A DNA stretch of 64,000 bases from Rheum nobile (GCA_027886185.1 WOAB01000895.1:2046001-2110000); one strand, 5' to 3'. Shown: positions 12,850 through 22,981, counted from the stretch's first letter. Numbers and translations are program-made. Notes: generated by a model from the letters alone, not told the origin.

Positions 12850-15059
12850 TGTAATATCCCTCATTTTATAAGGATATTTTGGAATTTTTACAACTCCTGT
12901 ATTACAAGTCGGATTAATTTTAGAGAGGTTCGGACATTCTGTAAATTGTTTGATCTCTGTAATATTTTTCTGAGTAATATAAAATACAGTTGACGTATGT
13001 TCAAGGTTAAATAGTCGTTCGTGTACGAATATATTTAACCCGGAGTTAAGATATTTAACCCAAGATTTAAAACGGACAAGAGGGTGAAAAATGGCCTTGA
13101 CCGCACCCCGCGGTCAAGTGGCCGCACCCGCGGTGAGGACCAGTTCTGAAGCAATCAAGTGAGGCGGTCACTGGATGCCACCGCACCCTGTCGCACCCCT
13201 GCCGCACCCCGCGGTGGGATATTTTCTTCGACAGAGTTATCCTCTTCCCCTGCAAGTGGCGCCGGTTGTCAGGCCTAGCCTCACCTAGCCTCCCTTGCTG
13301 GTCTCCTGCTTGTTCCCTGTTAGGGGAGCTCTTGGTTGGCTATAAAAGGGGTCAAAATCAGAAAGGGAAGGAGCGTCATCTTCCTCCTCTGTTTTCTCTT
13401 CTGTTTTTCTCCTCTGAAATCTCCATTGAAGCACCAAGCTCTTGAGCTTTGTTGTGAAGGTGTTTGAATCCCTTTGAGTGTTGGAAAGAGGTACTCCTAA
13501 GTGGTATTCAAGCCTAAGGTGTTGAGAAAACAAACCAAGAACGAATCAAAGTCGAAACAAAGTGATTGGGTGAGTTTTCCCCATTAAAACGATGTCGCGA
13601 GCTCGCCACTGTAACCCCACCGCACCCGCGGCAAGCCTTGTCCGAGTGTGTGTTCTTGGGTGTTTGGCTTTGGGCGAGGCTTGATTCCTTTGATTCTTTT
13701 CCTATTCTTTTAGATTCAATTATGTAGATATTGAATCTAACTTAGGGTCTCGTTATGGGTCGTTCCATAGGGATTTATTATCCAGGATCTGTCCCAGTTT
13801 CAGACTCAGGAACCCGACGTTTCTAAGCTTTGTTCGAGCTGGACTAATCTAAGGCAAGTGGCGGTTCGCTCTTGCTCATCATTCCATATTTCAATTAATT
13901 GTCAATTGTTTAGTTGTTAATTAATTTGGGATGATTTACTGACTTATTGTTCGTTGGGAACAACTTTGTTAATAATTGATTAAAAGATGATATTATACTA
14001 GGTTGTATATCTGCTAGAACAACGCTAGTATAAATATATGTTTATGATGTTGGACATGTTGGCTTTGATGTGGACTATTACTGTGTTGAACTGTTAGTTA
14101 GCACGAGTATTCGTAGGAACGCTTGGACTTTGCGAGGTCCATTCGTTTCTTTATAACTTGGAAAATAACAGGGCGATCAAGACCCTATGCCAAACTTTTT
14201 GGTCATGACCAACCGTGATGTGGATTGAGGTTTGGACCCTGCGAGGTCCATTCCTTCGATATATGTCCCTCATGACAAACATATATCTAAAAGCTTATAA
14301 CGTGATGTGGGTTTTGGAATTAAATAAGATAAGTGTCGTTAGTCGCACATAACTAATATACCTTCGGCGATAGTGCAGCTAGGAAAACTCGTCTTATCTT
14401 TTAAATCGCTCGTATGCGATACTGTGATTCTGTGATTAATTAAGTTCCCAACATTTGTCATATTTCCGATAAGGATCATTTCGTTAGAGTCTTCTTTTGG
14501 GATTGATTGCTGTGAGACTCGGTCTCCAGAATCTTCTCTTGATCATGTCTTTTTATGTATTCCAGTAGGAGTATGGTGGTTGACTATCGTTATCAACTGT
14601 TATTCGAGAGACGATGAGTCTAACCTAATACGACTACTTCGAACCACTCTGCTTTGTACCCCTTGCTTGGTCTTTCATTAGACTAACCAACCGCAATTGT
14701 TCTCTGCATGGTTGGCTGGTGTCATCCGTTCCATTCGGCACATCAGATAAATTGCGGATCCGAGAAGACTAGAACGACTATAAAGGCGAACAATGTTTTT
14801 GTTGTTATTTTAAGACTTCCGTTGTGTTAATTATGTTTTGTATTTAAGACTTCCGCTGTAATAATTCTGATAATGTATTTTGATGTATTTGGAATTATGT
14901 TGTAATTCCGAGACTTGGTTTTAATGGAAGTTATGATATGTTGCATCATAACTGTGGTTTAATGATTTATATCAACTGGAAAAGCCTTGAGTGACATCGG
15001 ACAGTACGTCTGAGGTCACTGGCGGTAATACTTTCAAGAGGTTATTTGGGGGTGTTACA
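12850..15059 (+). mobile_element. Family-B solo LTR inside transposase intron 1
   Basis: It starts TGTAATATCCC and ends GGGGGTGTTACA. Its 3' half shares long stretches with the family-B LTR at 41025-53383, for example GTTAGTTAGCACGAGTATT and the GAGGTCCATTC phrase. It has a TATA box (13341). No internal region or second LTR is present. The sequence after 15059 does not repeat the left flank; the left GCCAT (12845-12849) recurs only at 15585-15589, after the SINE-like cluster. Confidence 0.8.
13341..13348 (+). promoter_or_regulatory. TATA box of family-B LTR
   Basis: TATAAAAG sits in a GC-richer stretch of the LTR, with a pyrimidine-rich leader downstream, as expected for the U3/R boundary of a retrotransposon promoter. 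The minus-strand family-B LTR has the same box at 49778-49785. Confidence 0.6.
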
Positions 15060-15235
15060 AGCGCAATTGGTAACAAGAGGGCATTGGACTTCTTGTTAAA
15101 GTGTGAGGTCTCGTGTTCGAGACTCACGAACAACCTCCCAGCCATGGGGATTTGGTTGGGGTACATGGGCTGCGGCCCATGGATAAAGAAATGGTTGGCC
15201 CAGTAAGGTCGGAGCCCCTCTCATTCAAAGTGTAC
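15060..15235 (+). mobile_element. tRNA-derived SINE-like copy 1
   Basis: It contains a Pol III B-box-like stretch GTTCGAGACTC after GTGAGGTCTC, and an upstream A-box-like TTGGTAACAAG. It is a diverged relative of the two copies making the palindrome at 15241-15584. The SINE call rests on the B-box and on having three copies; no poly-A or short tail repeat was seen. Confidence 0.5.
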
Positions 15236-15240
15236 TTTTA

Positions 15241-15584
15241 TGTAATACCTCGACAGCTTAGCAGTCCGGCCCATCACAGGGCTACAGCCCATACACCCCA
15301 ACCCCTCACTGGCCCATATTAAATGGCGCACAACAGGTTATTCGTGAGTCTCGAACTCGAGACCTCACGCTTTAACAAGCTGCCAAAGCATCACTTGTCA
15401 CCAATTACGTTGCAGCGTAATTGGTGACAAGTGATGCTTTGGCAGCTTGTTAAAGCGTGAGGTATCGAGTTCGAGACTCACGAACAACCTGTTGTGCGCC
15501 ATTTAATATGGGCCAGTGAGGGGTTGGGGTGTATGGGCTGCAGCCCTGTGATGGGTCGGGCTGCTAAGTTGTCGAGGTATTACA
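15241..15584. repeat. 344-bp palindrome made of two inverted SINE-like copies
   Basis: Two arms of 169 bp (15241-15409 and 15416-15584) are almost perfect reverse complements around a 6-base spacer TTGCAG. Each arm contains a tRNA-like B-box (GTTCGAGACTC on the plus-strand copy). The outer ends read TGTAATACC and GGTATTACA, which also look like LTR tips. RNA across it would fold into a very stable hairpin. Confidence 0.85.
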
Positions 15585-15604
15585 GCCATATACTGGTTGT
15601 GGTT

Positions 15605-15755
15605 CACACGTAATGTGTGGACAATCTCAACACGTTAAGTGAGGAGATGTTCCACACGTTACGTGTGAACTCTAAACCATCTGACACATGTTCCACACGT
15701 TACGTGTGGTGCTTGTCCATACGATACGTGTTTACATCCTTGTGACATAACGTGT
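15605..15755. repeat. Palindrome cluster in transposase intron 1
   Basis: At least five units of the CACACGTTACGTGTG family lie just after the SINE-like palindrome, in the first intron close to the transposase start at 16081. Confidence 0.75.
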
Positions 15756-16244
15756 TAAACTGTTCTTCAATGTAACGAACATCTCGTTTTCTTACACATT
15801 TATCCCTCAAAATCTAGCATCTAAAACTTTGTTTCTAATACCTAAACAACAAAAGTCAAGTTCAAAACTTACAAAATCTAGCATGTGAAACTTGGTTAAA
15901 CCCTAAACAACAAATATTATGTTTAGTTTTCTATAACCTAAACAACTAAAGCTCAAAACTTTGAACTTGTCCAAAACAATAAATTAGAACTTTTACTTTA
16001 AATAACGAAAATTACCTCATTCGGAAGTGGATCCTCTTCGACATTGTTGTTCCAATAATCATTGTTGTTCATGTTGTCCATTTTTTTTACAAAAAATGAG
16101 AGTGTAAATCACAAATTTTTTAGTGTTTGAAATGAAGTGTTAGGCTCAAAATTGTGGCTTAGTCGGTGAAGATGAAGAGGGGTCCATTAATTTAGTTAGG
16201 TGGGGACAAGACGGGTAATTCAATGCGTTTTACAACAGACGAAA

Positions 16245-16350
16245 CCACACATTACGTGTGGGCATCTTCCACCCGTTACGTGTGGGCATCTTCCACCCGT
16301 TACGTGTGGGCATCTATTACACGTTACGTGTGGTGTTTTGTTACATGTAA
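16245..16350. repeat. Palindrome array between divergent transposase and GRF genes
   Basis: Five near-tandem units, three of them exact repeats of a 27-bp block containing CCGTTACGTGTGGGCATC, then more decayed ones. They sit in the shared upstream region of the transposase gene (start 16081, minus) and the GRF gene (start 16843, plus). Confidence 0.8.
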
Positions 16351-16377
16351 CATGTGGTTTCTTTTCCCCTTAAGGGT

Positions 16378-16572
16378 GGGTTTAGGTTTAGGGTTCAAGG
16401 TCGGAGTTTACTATTTTGGATTTTAGGGATTAGGGTTTAGGGTTTACTATTTAGGGTTTTAGAATTTAGTATTTATGATTTAGGGTTAGGTTTTAGGGAT
16501 TAGGGTTTACTATTTAGGGTTTTAGAATTTAGTATTTAGGATTTATGGTTTAGGGTTAGGGTTTAGGGTTTA
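16378..16572 (+). repeat. Interstitial telomere-like repeats (TTTAGGG variants)
   Basis: Degenerate runs of TTTAGGG and TTTAGGGATTAGGG, interrupted by a roughly 80-bp block (TTTACTATTTAGGGTTTTAGAATTTAGTATTTA in content) that occurs twice. Plant telomeres are TTTAGGG. Here the run lies within the MULE, upstream of the GRF gene, so it is promoter-region repeat and not a chromosome end. Confidence 0.7.
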
Positions 16573-16842
16573 GGATAAAATACGCATGACTATAGTTGGT
16601 TATTAGCTGTCAATCAGATTTCTTCTTTTTGAGGCTGGTTATTAGCTGTCAAACACATTGACTTTTCACTATATAAGAAGCATTAGGGTTGTTTGTTCAC
16701 TACAATAATTCCAACACAAGCGGCGCTTGAAGATACATTTTTGGGTAAGCATCTTCTTCCAATTTCTATCGATTTATTAACCCTAATTTTTTATATTAAT
16801 GGATTCATGATATTTGTAGGAAACCAAACACTACAACAAATA

Positions 16843-17300
16843 ATGGCATCTTTATCCAAACCATCAACAAACGCAGATAGACTATGCTATCGTAATTTGA
16901 AAGCTGTTGTCCGAAGTTGGGATTTGCAGTGGAACTACGGAAGGAGGTATTAGGGATGCCCAGAACTGGGGTGTCGTTTCAGGGAGTGGATTGATCCAAT
17001 GTACGAGGACAGGGCACACGCGGTTATTCGACAACAATGGCATGAAAAACAAGATCTTGTTAAGGAGAATCAAGATCTTGTAAAGCAAAATCAAGATCTT
17101 CTTAAAGATTTTGATAACATTCGTAGGTATAACCTCAAACTACTAAATGATATACATCGTAGGTGATTAATGTCGTATCTTTTGTGTAATGTTTTTCATG
17201 TACTATCAAAATTTGTAGGGATCAAGCAAATTTAGCAAAGCAGAGATATCATATGAAGCGAACGTTTACCAGAGACTATCCTAATTTCTTCAAACGCTAA
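16843..17300 (+). pseudogene. GRF-type zinc-finger gene, broken
   Basis: Exon 1 is 16843-17126 and exon 2 is 17219-17300, with a GT-AG intron in matching phase; the predicted protein is about 122 residues. The N-terminal part resembles a GRF zinc finger: LCYRNLKAVV, then YGRRY, GCPELGCRF and EWIDP. It is followed by a short coiled coil with tandem NQDLVK-type repeats and a basic tail ending NFFKR. GRF fingers bind single-stranded nucleic acid in other proteins. The second zinc Cys of the usual CxC pair is Arg here (CYR), and a TAG at 16951 breaks the finger. It lies just inside the right MULE end, divergent from the transposase gene. Small GRF genes of this shape are common near plant transposons; the role is unknown. 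Confidence 0.75.
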
Positions 17301-17619
17301 AGCAATGTCATATATTTTCTCTTATTTTTTCTAAGTTTATGATCAACTTGTATTATTTCCTATATTGTGTGCTAAATGTGGTTGTAGTCAACCAGCGTAA
17401 TGAACAATTTGTTTTTGTCTTCTAGGTTGATTATTTTGTATTGTTTTTTTTTATAAAGATTAGATAAAAGTTGGGCAACACAATGGGGGTAACCCTCCCC
17501 TAATGCATATTTAGAAATCATACACAACATTCATACACAACATTGAAACACAAATAAATACTAAAATAAACAATAATATGATTTATACACAACATTCATA
17601 CACAACATTATAATATATC

Positions 17620-17738
17620 AAAAAAATACACGTTACGTGTGAATCAGCTCAACCCGTTACGTGTTGAGCATAACCACACATAACGTGTTGAGCATAACCA
17701 TACGTTACGTGTGGATCAGCTCCACACGTAACGTGTGG
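17620..17738. repeat. Right subterminal palindrome array
   Basis: Five tandem units of the CACACGTAACGTGTG family directly inside the right TIR, mirroring the left array at 5695-5830. Confidence 0.8.
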
Positions 17739-17783
17739 AGCCTATGCGCTGAAAGGCAATTTTGCCTATGCGCCGAAAAGTAA
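17739..17783 (-). repeat. MULE right terminal inverted repeat
   Basis: Reverse complement of 5646-5690 with three mismatches in 45 positions. Confidence 0.85.
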
Positions 17784-20076
17784 TCATGATTTTTTAATAT
17801 TACCATGTTCTTCCTACAGGAATAAAAGAAGGGTTTGGTGGCCGCCGAAGCATACTACGAAAGTCCAAAACTTGATTTTCAATTTAGTTGTTTTCATTTA
17901 TTTTTAATTTATAATCTTCTTCCTGCTTGTAAAGCTAGCTTAGCAAGCAAGGACTATGTTTGAATAATTGTTTTAATTAATGTGTATTCTTGCAGGAAGG
18001 CTTGCTTCTCGATCGAGATGAGGTGGAGAAAGATTGGAAGTTCAGTAAATGGAATCAAGACTTTACCATGGATTGTGTCCCTCAGATCTTGAGAACAAGT
18101 ATAATTGATGGTAATTTGGTGTTCGTCAGAGATTCGATGGGTTTGATTGGATGGAAACTCTGGGTTTGGCAACAAAAGCCATTGAGTTCGAGGAAGAAGA
18201 AAGTAATGTTGGGTGGCCATGGAAGGAGTCGTGTGAAGGTATAGTTGTCGATGCAAGGTTTAGATAACGGAAGGGAAACAAAGTGGAGCGATTTTGGAAG
18301 TTAGGGTTATAGATTTGGGGCTTTGGGCCCATACGGTCGAGGAAGATTCGGATCAGGTGACACCAATAGAAGTCCGAACAAGATGATTCCGACAACGATG
18401 GTGAGGTGGTTCAGGCGTCGATTCCGTCAAAGGAATCAGAAGGTGATTCAAGAAATTAACCCACCAGACTATAATATTTTTTTATTAACTTTATAAGTTT
18501 TCCACCTTCTGATTTATGAGGATTTCTTTTGCTATTTTGGGGCATTCCTCTAGATATTAATGGAGGTGAATCCACCTATTGTTGATGGAACTTCCATAAA
18601 AGTCCACTATTTTGTCTGTTAATGGGGGAGTTACATGCTCTATCGAGAATTGAGGAGAGTTTTAATTCGTTTTGTATTGGAGGTTTGTTGGTAATTGTTT
18701 TGGTGTCCTTCCTAAAAAGGAAGTCCCTTAATAGTTTTTGAGGTTTAAGGTTTGTTGTTGTTCTTTTTGTTATTTGGATGGAGTTAATCCTTTTGGTATG
18801 ATGAGAGGTTTTTCCTTGCCTCTTTCCTTGCCTCTACATTAAAATCGATTTTCATTGTTGTAGTTTTTCTGTAGTTGGAGGTTTGCTCCTATGGTTGAGT
18901 AGGGGTTTCCCAAATGGTTTTTGGGGATTTTAGAGAGAAGGATTCTCCCTTCTCTCTAACTCCTAATGTAAAGAGGTTTGTTTTAATTGTATTATAGATT
19001 GTTCTTTTCTAGAGTGCTCTAGTCATTGCGTAAGCAATTGGATATGAAAGACTTCATATCTCTTCTGATCGAAAAATTCTGTCCAATATTGGCAAAACAA
19101 CAAATACAACCTAACCAACACCAATCTTTTTTAAAAAGAAACAGCAACTCTACACAACAGCGCAAAGACCAAAAACACAAATCCGGTGCAAAAACAAGTT
19201 CCTACAATTAGATATGCATTTAGTGTTCAGGGGATGTTCATCAATTAGTACTTCAAAGTTTTCATCACATTTTCCAGAGATGATCCAAGGGACATGCCAC
19301 ATAAGGGTCGAGTTGAGCTGCCACCTAGTCGTCTTCTTAAATTGTAAGGTTCTTTGAGAAGTGATCCTGAATTTTCCCTTTGAACAGTATCTTTGGTATC
19401 ACAAAAGACTCCATATAATCGATCAACCCTGCAGTGCATGTAGAACATGTTAATCCGGTCAAATTTCCAGGATAGCCATCTATCAACATGAAGAGATTTC
19501 CAAAACAAAGAAAGTTCTATCAGAAACCGGTGATAACAGGAACTCTTGGTCAACAAAATGAGCGGCCATGGGTTGTAGGAAAAAAATTCATTCTTAGTCT
19601 ATGCACCAGTCAGTTGTTGATTGAAACAAGGATAATCAGGTAAACATCCATGTATAACATACCAGTCGGCAGTCAGTTGTTGAACGATGCACATTTGGTT
19701 CAAATTGGAAGTAAGCGAATTCATTTTGTTCAAACAATAACCAGGTTTAGGAGAAAGCAAAAAGAAAACAGGTGTTCCAGAATAGCGCACAAGCCAGGAA
19801 AAGGCACAAGAAAGGAACATTAATTCATTTCTACAATCAGACTCACCATTGCACCATATAGATTTAGCAAGCAGAAAAAGCAATTACAGTGGAGCGAGAA
19901 AATTAGAAGGCCAATAAGTAAATTTACTATGATACAGGTACAGACAAGTGCAGTGTGTGTAGTTGGTTGCAAAGACAGATAAATGCATTTTGTTTAACTA
20001 CTCAATGGAAAAGTGGAAATCAAGCAAACCAATACTTTTGCTAATGTGAGTCAAGTAAATCACATACTCTCAAGTA
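17784..20076. other. Region without a recognised gene
   Basis: Short open frames with splice-like edges occur at 17990-18244 (+) and at about 19430-19252 (-, ending ENVMKTLKY), but I recognise no family in either. 18480-19020 is T-rich and resembles a 3' untranslated or retroelement tail. 19252-20076 lies downstream of the PDI-like exons on the same strand and could be decayed 3' exons or UTR of that gene; the expected C-terminal domain was not found there. Confidence 0.4.
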
Positions 20077-20201
20077 TCATGCAGTCCAACATTTCTTCTT
20101 TCCTTTTTTTGGGGTAGTTTTAGTATGCTCGCGGGCATTCAGAAAGTGATAGAGCATGTAACCAACCTGAAATATCAATAAAAGAAAGTGATAGAGCATA
20201 C

Positions 20202-22630
20202 CTTGACAAGAGTCTCTGTATCCCGGTCTCCACCATAAACCTCTCTAATGTAGTGTCCATTTTCATCCCTTTAATATACGAAAATGCAGAGTTAAATTTT
20301 TTAACCATAAAATCAACTACAATTTATAAATTCGCAGAAACCATTAATATAAATGGTTACAAGAATGGTGAGAATATATCCATCGTACCAAAAGTCTCTT
20401 CCTCCCCTAAAAATTCGATAAGAAGGAACTGCTTCTACGTTATGCCTGAAAGTCATGACAAAAGAAAAATTAATATCAAAACTCAAATATACGTTATGCC
20501 TGAAAGTCATGAAAAAACAAGAGATACAAATTTTATTGACTAATACCTTTCGCAAAATTGTACATTCGTAGTGCAGTCAAATGTTCCCAAACGTATACGA
20601 CCATCACTTTCAGTATTATATCTGCAACAAAATATTATGAAGTTCATTACTAAATGATAGCCATTAAAAAGTAGATTGATAATAACTAGTGGCATACTTG
20701 TCCCTAATTATCTTTGCTGCACTTTCCCACGCAGGCATCTGCAATATGAACGAAAGAAGGCATAAGAGGAAGATGAAACTCAAGGAGAAAATGAAGAATA
20801 TCGACTCACATTAACAATTTATAGTTTTGGATAAGCATACCCATGTTTGACATGGAGGAGCCCAAGTAGTAAAGAAAAAGACTCCCATAATATCATGCCT
20901 ATAGAAAGCAAGAAACAATGTTAACAACAAAAAATTGAAGGGTTGGTTCTGTTTCATGAGCATAGAAGAAGCCAAAGCAACAATGAGAGAATTTTGTCCA
21001 AACTTAAGGGAAAGAAAAAAAATCAAAGAACCTAACAATATAAACTACTTGATTGTGCATAAATGAGACTTACTCATGAATAACTTTGTCAAAATTAAAA
21101 GTATGTAGAGATATTGATCCGTCCTCATGTTCTTCATTGTTTTCATCATGTTTGTTTCCTTTTGCAACTTGTCCTGACTGTAGCGCAGCACCAGCTGCCT
21201 CCAAATTTGGATCTATTGAAAACTTGTGGATTGTTTTCGTTATGTTTAGCCTATTCTGCAAATGAAATAGCAGAGTTTCAAAGAGTCTATTCATTCAAAG
21301 AAGTAACAGAAACAGTCAGCTAGTGGATAGAAACAAATAAATGAAAATCATTGTATAAAGAATAGGATGGACGTGAACTGATTGGCAATCTAAGGTCGTA
21401 TGAAACTAACGAAATTCAGATAATCATTTTTAGATTCTAAGATCACTTAAGCCTAACGAAAAACAGGTTACAACAATTAGCATTACCATTCCCAGGATAT
21501 TGGTCACGTCAACTGATGCAAACCTGCATGGGAGTGCAGGAAAGCTGTAACAAAAAATATTAATAGAAGTTAGATGGTGAACTTCATGGCAACAGGAGGG
21601 AGCTGCCACAAGTAGCAAAGGACATACAGTCAAATTAGTAACCTAATACTCTCGAAGTCCAGATTTTCTAGGTTCTGGATCCAATTGGCAATCTAACCCA
21701 AAAGATGCAGCTGGAAACCCCCAGAGTAAAAACTGTAGTGAAAAAGTACCTGATATTGAACTCAATGCTAACGAATCCAGCATCTGATCTCTTATCAGTG
21801 ATGATGGATGAAGTAGTGTCCACAGCCACGTAATTTTCAGCTCCTGCACATGTACATCTTAAGTCATGGAAAAATAAAGCACGTATTGAGTCATAGGTCA
21901 TAGCTGCTACAATTATAAACAAAGACTATCATGTCAGGTATCTAGGAAGAAGAAATTCCCATAGAAGATGAACAAAGCAAATATACAATGAACCAATAAC
22001 TCAATAGCTTGCATTTCATGTTCCACACGTCACAAGTCAAGCTATCAAATATCTTACAAGAAAATTACAGTAGACTAACCGTTCCAAATAGAACAGCAAT
22101 CAAGACAACTGCTATGATTGACAATCCAGCACCTATACAAGTAGGTTCTCTCCTGTCTCGAGAGAATTTCCTGAAATTCAAGCAAATAACTACAATAAAC
22201 AAACTGCAATCGATGCTACACTACTAATGACAGACATTCATATATTCTCATATCATCATAGTCAATAACTATGGCAATAGCAATTTTGACACATTCATTG
22301 CAATAACTATGGCATTGGCACTTGAACAGCAAGGGCTACTGAAATGGTAATTAGATTCATTTGCTAAGGAAAAATAATCTGAAGTCTATAGTCCCTAAGA
22401 GCAGTTTTCGCGCAAAATCTGGAATCCTATTCGAGAAAAACCTCTTTGAACAAGGAATCATAAAATTCCGAATCCGATACACTGACGCAGAAATCCCCAA
22501 AGGAATGGATTCACAATTGTATTCACGAATAATACGAAAGTTTATATTCCCTAAGAGCAGTATTCGCAGCACCTCCTTGTGCCTAAAATACCAACCTGTA
22601 ACCGTCGAGCCATCGCAACCCCCTCACCAT
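20202..22630 (-). pseudogene. PDI5-3/PDI5-4-like protein disulfide isomerase, 3'-truncated
   Basis: Ten exons on the minus strand: 22630-22596, 22170-22080, 21843-21750, 21544-21487, 21255-21074, 20898-20841, 20738-20698, 20621-20547, 20445-20389 and 20268-20202. Phases agree except one missing base early in exon 3. The order matches plant PDI-like proteins of the ER vesicle-transporter type: a short N-terminus, a membrane segment (GAGLSIIAVVLIAVLFG), NISFPALPCRFASVDV, a linker with an acidic stretch, then a thioredoxin domain (FFFTTWAPPCQTW, MPAWESAAKII, GTFDCTTNVQFCE, VPSYRIF, YGGDRDTETLVK). The site reads PPCQ, with a single Cys. The large C-terminal lumenal domain of the family was not found. 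The frameshift and missing 3' end make it a probable pseudogene. It is the only host-type gene in the window. Confidence 0.85.
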
Positions 22631-22981
22631 GGCTGCGCCAGCGACAAAGAATTGACGACGATAATGAAGTCGGGAAGAAACTATGATTCGGAACTCAAAA
22701 AAGTGTGTTTCGTCGACTTGTGAGTTGTGAACGAGAGAGGAAGTTCCACACCATGTCTGCGCCAGGGAATCCCCGTCCGTCCCACCCGGCCCGGCCGGTC
22801 AGGCCGTGAAAACATTTCGGGTTTTTGCATTGTTATTAATGATCATTGTTTTTTTTTTATGAGAAAAAAATTAGACTGATTTTAACTACGATGCGAACAT
22901 CAGCCTAGAGCATCCTTGCGGATGAGAATCTGAAGTTCTGAATCAAGACTAAGGTTGAACACAAGTGGTAAAAAGCTGAAT

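Larger units (their letters stand above)
9603..16081 (-). pseudogene. FAR1-type MULE transposase with OTU-like protease domain, broken
   Basis: Exons on the minus strand: 16081-16016 (22 codons, MDNMNNNDYWNNN start), 12693-11144, 11051-9852 and 9776-9603, about 995 residues. Exon 2 carries the FAR1 DNA-binding zinc domain (PCDRHG, KKCGCPF, HGTHNH), then the MULE transposase fold with acidic residues in LLDSTY (near 11706) and LVTDRE (near 11480); the third, Glu, is in VEGAH at the exon-3 start. Exon 3 ends in an OTU-like cysteine-protease block with DGNC at 10230-10241 and a His in EQHLIA. Exon 4 ends in a basic tail. Breaks are TGA at 11863 and 11605, a 36-bp hairpin insertion at 11647, and a one-base frame mismatch at the exon 2/3 junction. 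Intron 1 (3.3 kb) holds a solo LTR and SINE-like DNA. The protein would bind the element ends and cut DNA. The role of the OTU domain is not known. Confidence 0.87.
5646..17783. mobile_element. 12.1-kb Mutator-like element carrying three genes
   Basis: The element is bounded by 45-bp inverted repeats (5646-5690 and 17739-17783) that start TTACTTTTCGGCGCATAG and differ at 3 of 45 positions. Inside each lies a tandem set of the near-palindrome CACACGTAACGTGTG. The minus-strand gene encodes a FAR1-type MULE transposase, which sets the superfamily. Two plus-strand genes, a PMD gene and a GRF zinc-finger gene, lie on either side of it. All three carry inactivating changes. Later insertions sit at 12850-15584. 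I could not find a convincing 9-11-bp target duplication, so the outer limits may be off by some bases. An alternative is two MULEs nested in each other, but the shared palindromes across all three genes argue for one element. Confidence 0.8.

Noticed and set aside
5630..17800. A 9-bp target duplication for the 12-kb MULE
   Set aside because: Left and right flanks were compared at several offsets and no convincing match was seen.
17990..18256. Two overlapping open frames on opposite strands
   Set aside because: Neither shows a recognisable domain and they overlap each other; left as unassigned.
20077..20166. Extra 3' exon of the PDI-like gene (GYMLYHFLNAREHTK)
   Set aside because: The intron would be only 35 nt and is explained by a local tandem duplication; no family match.
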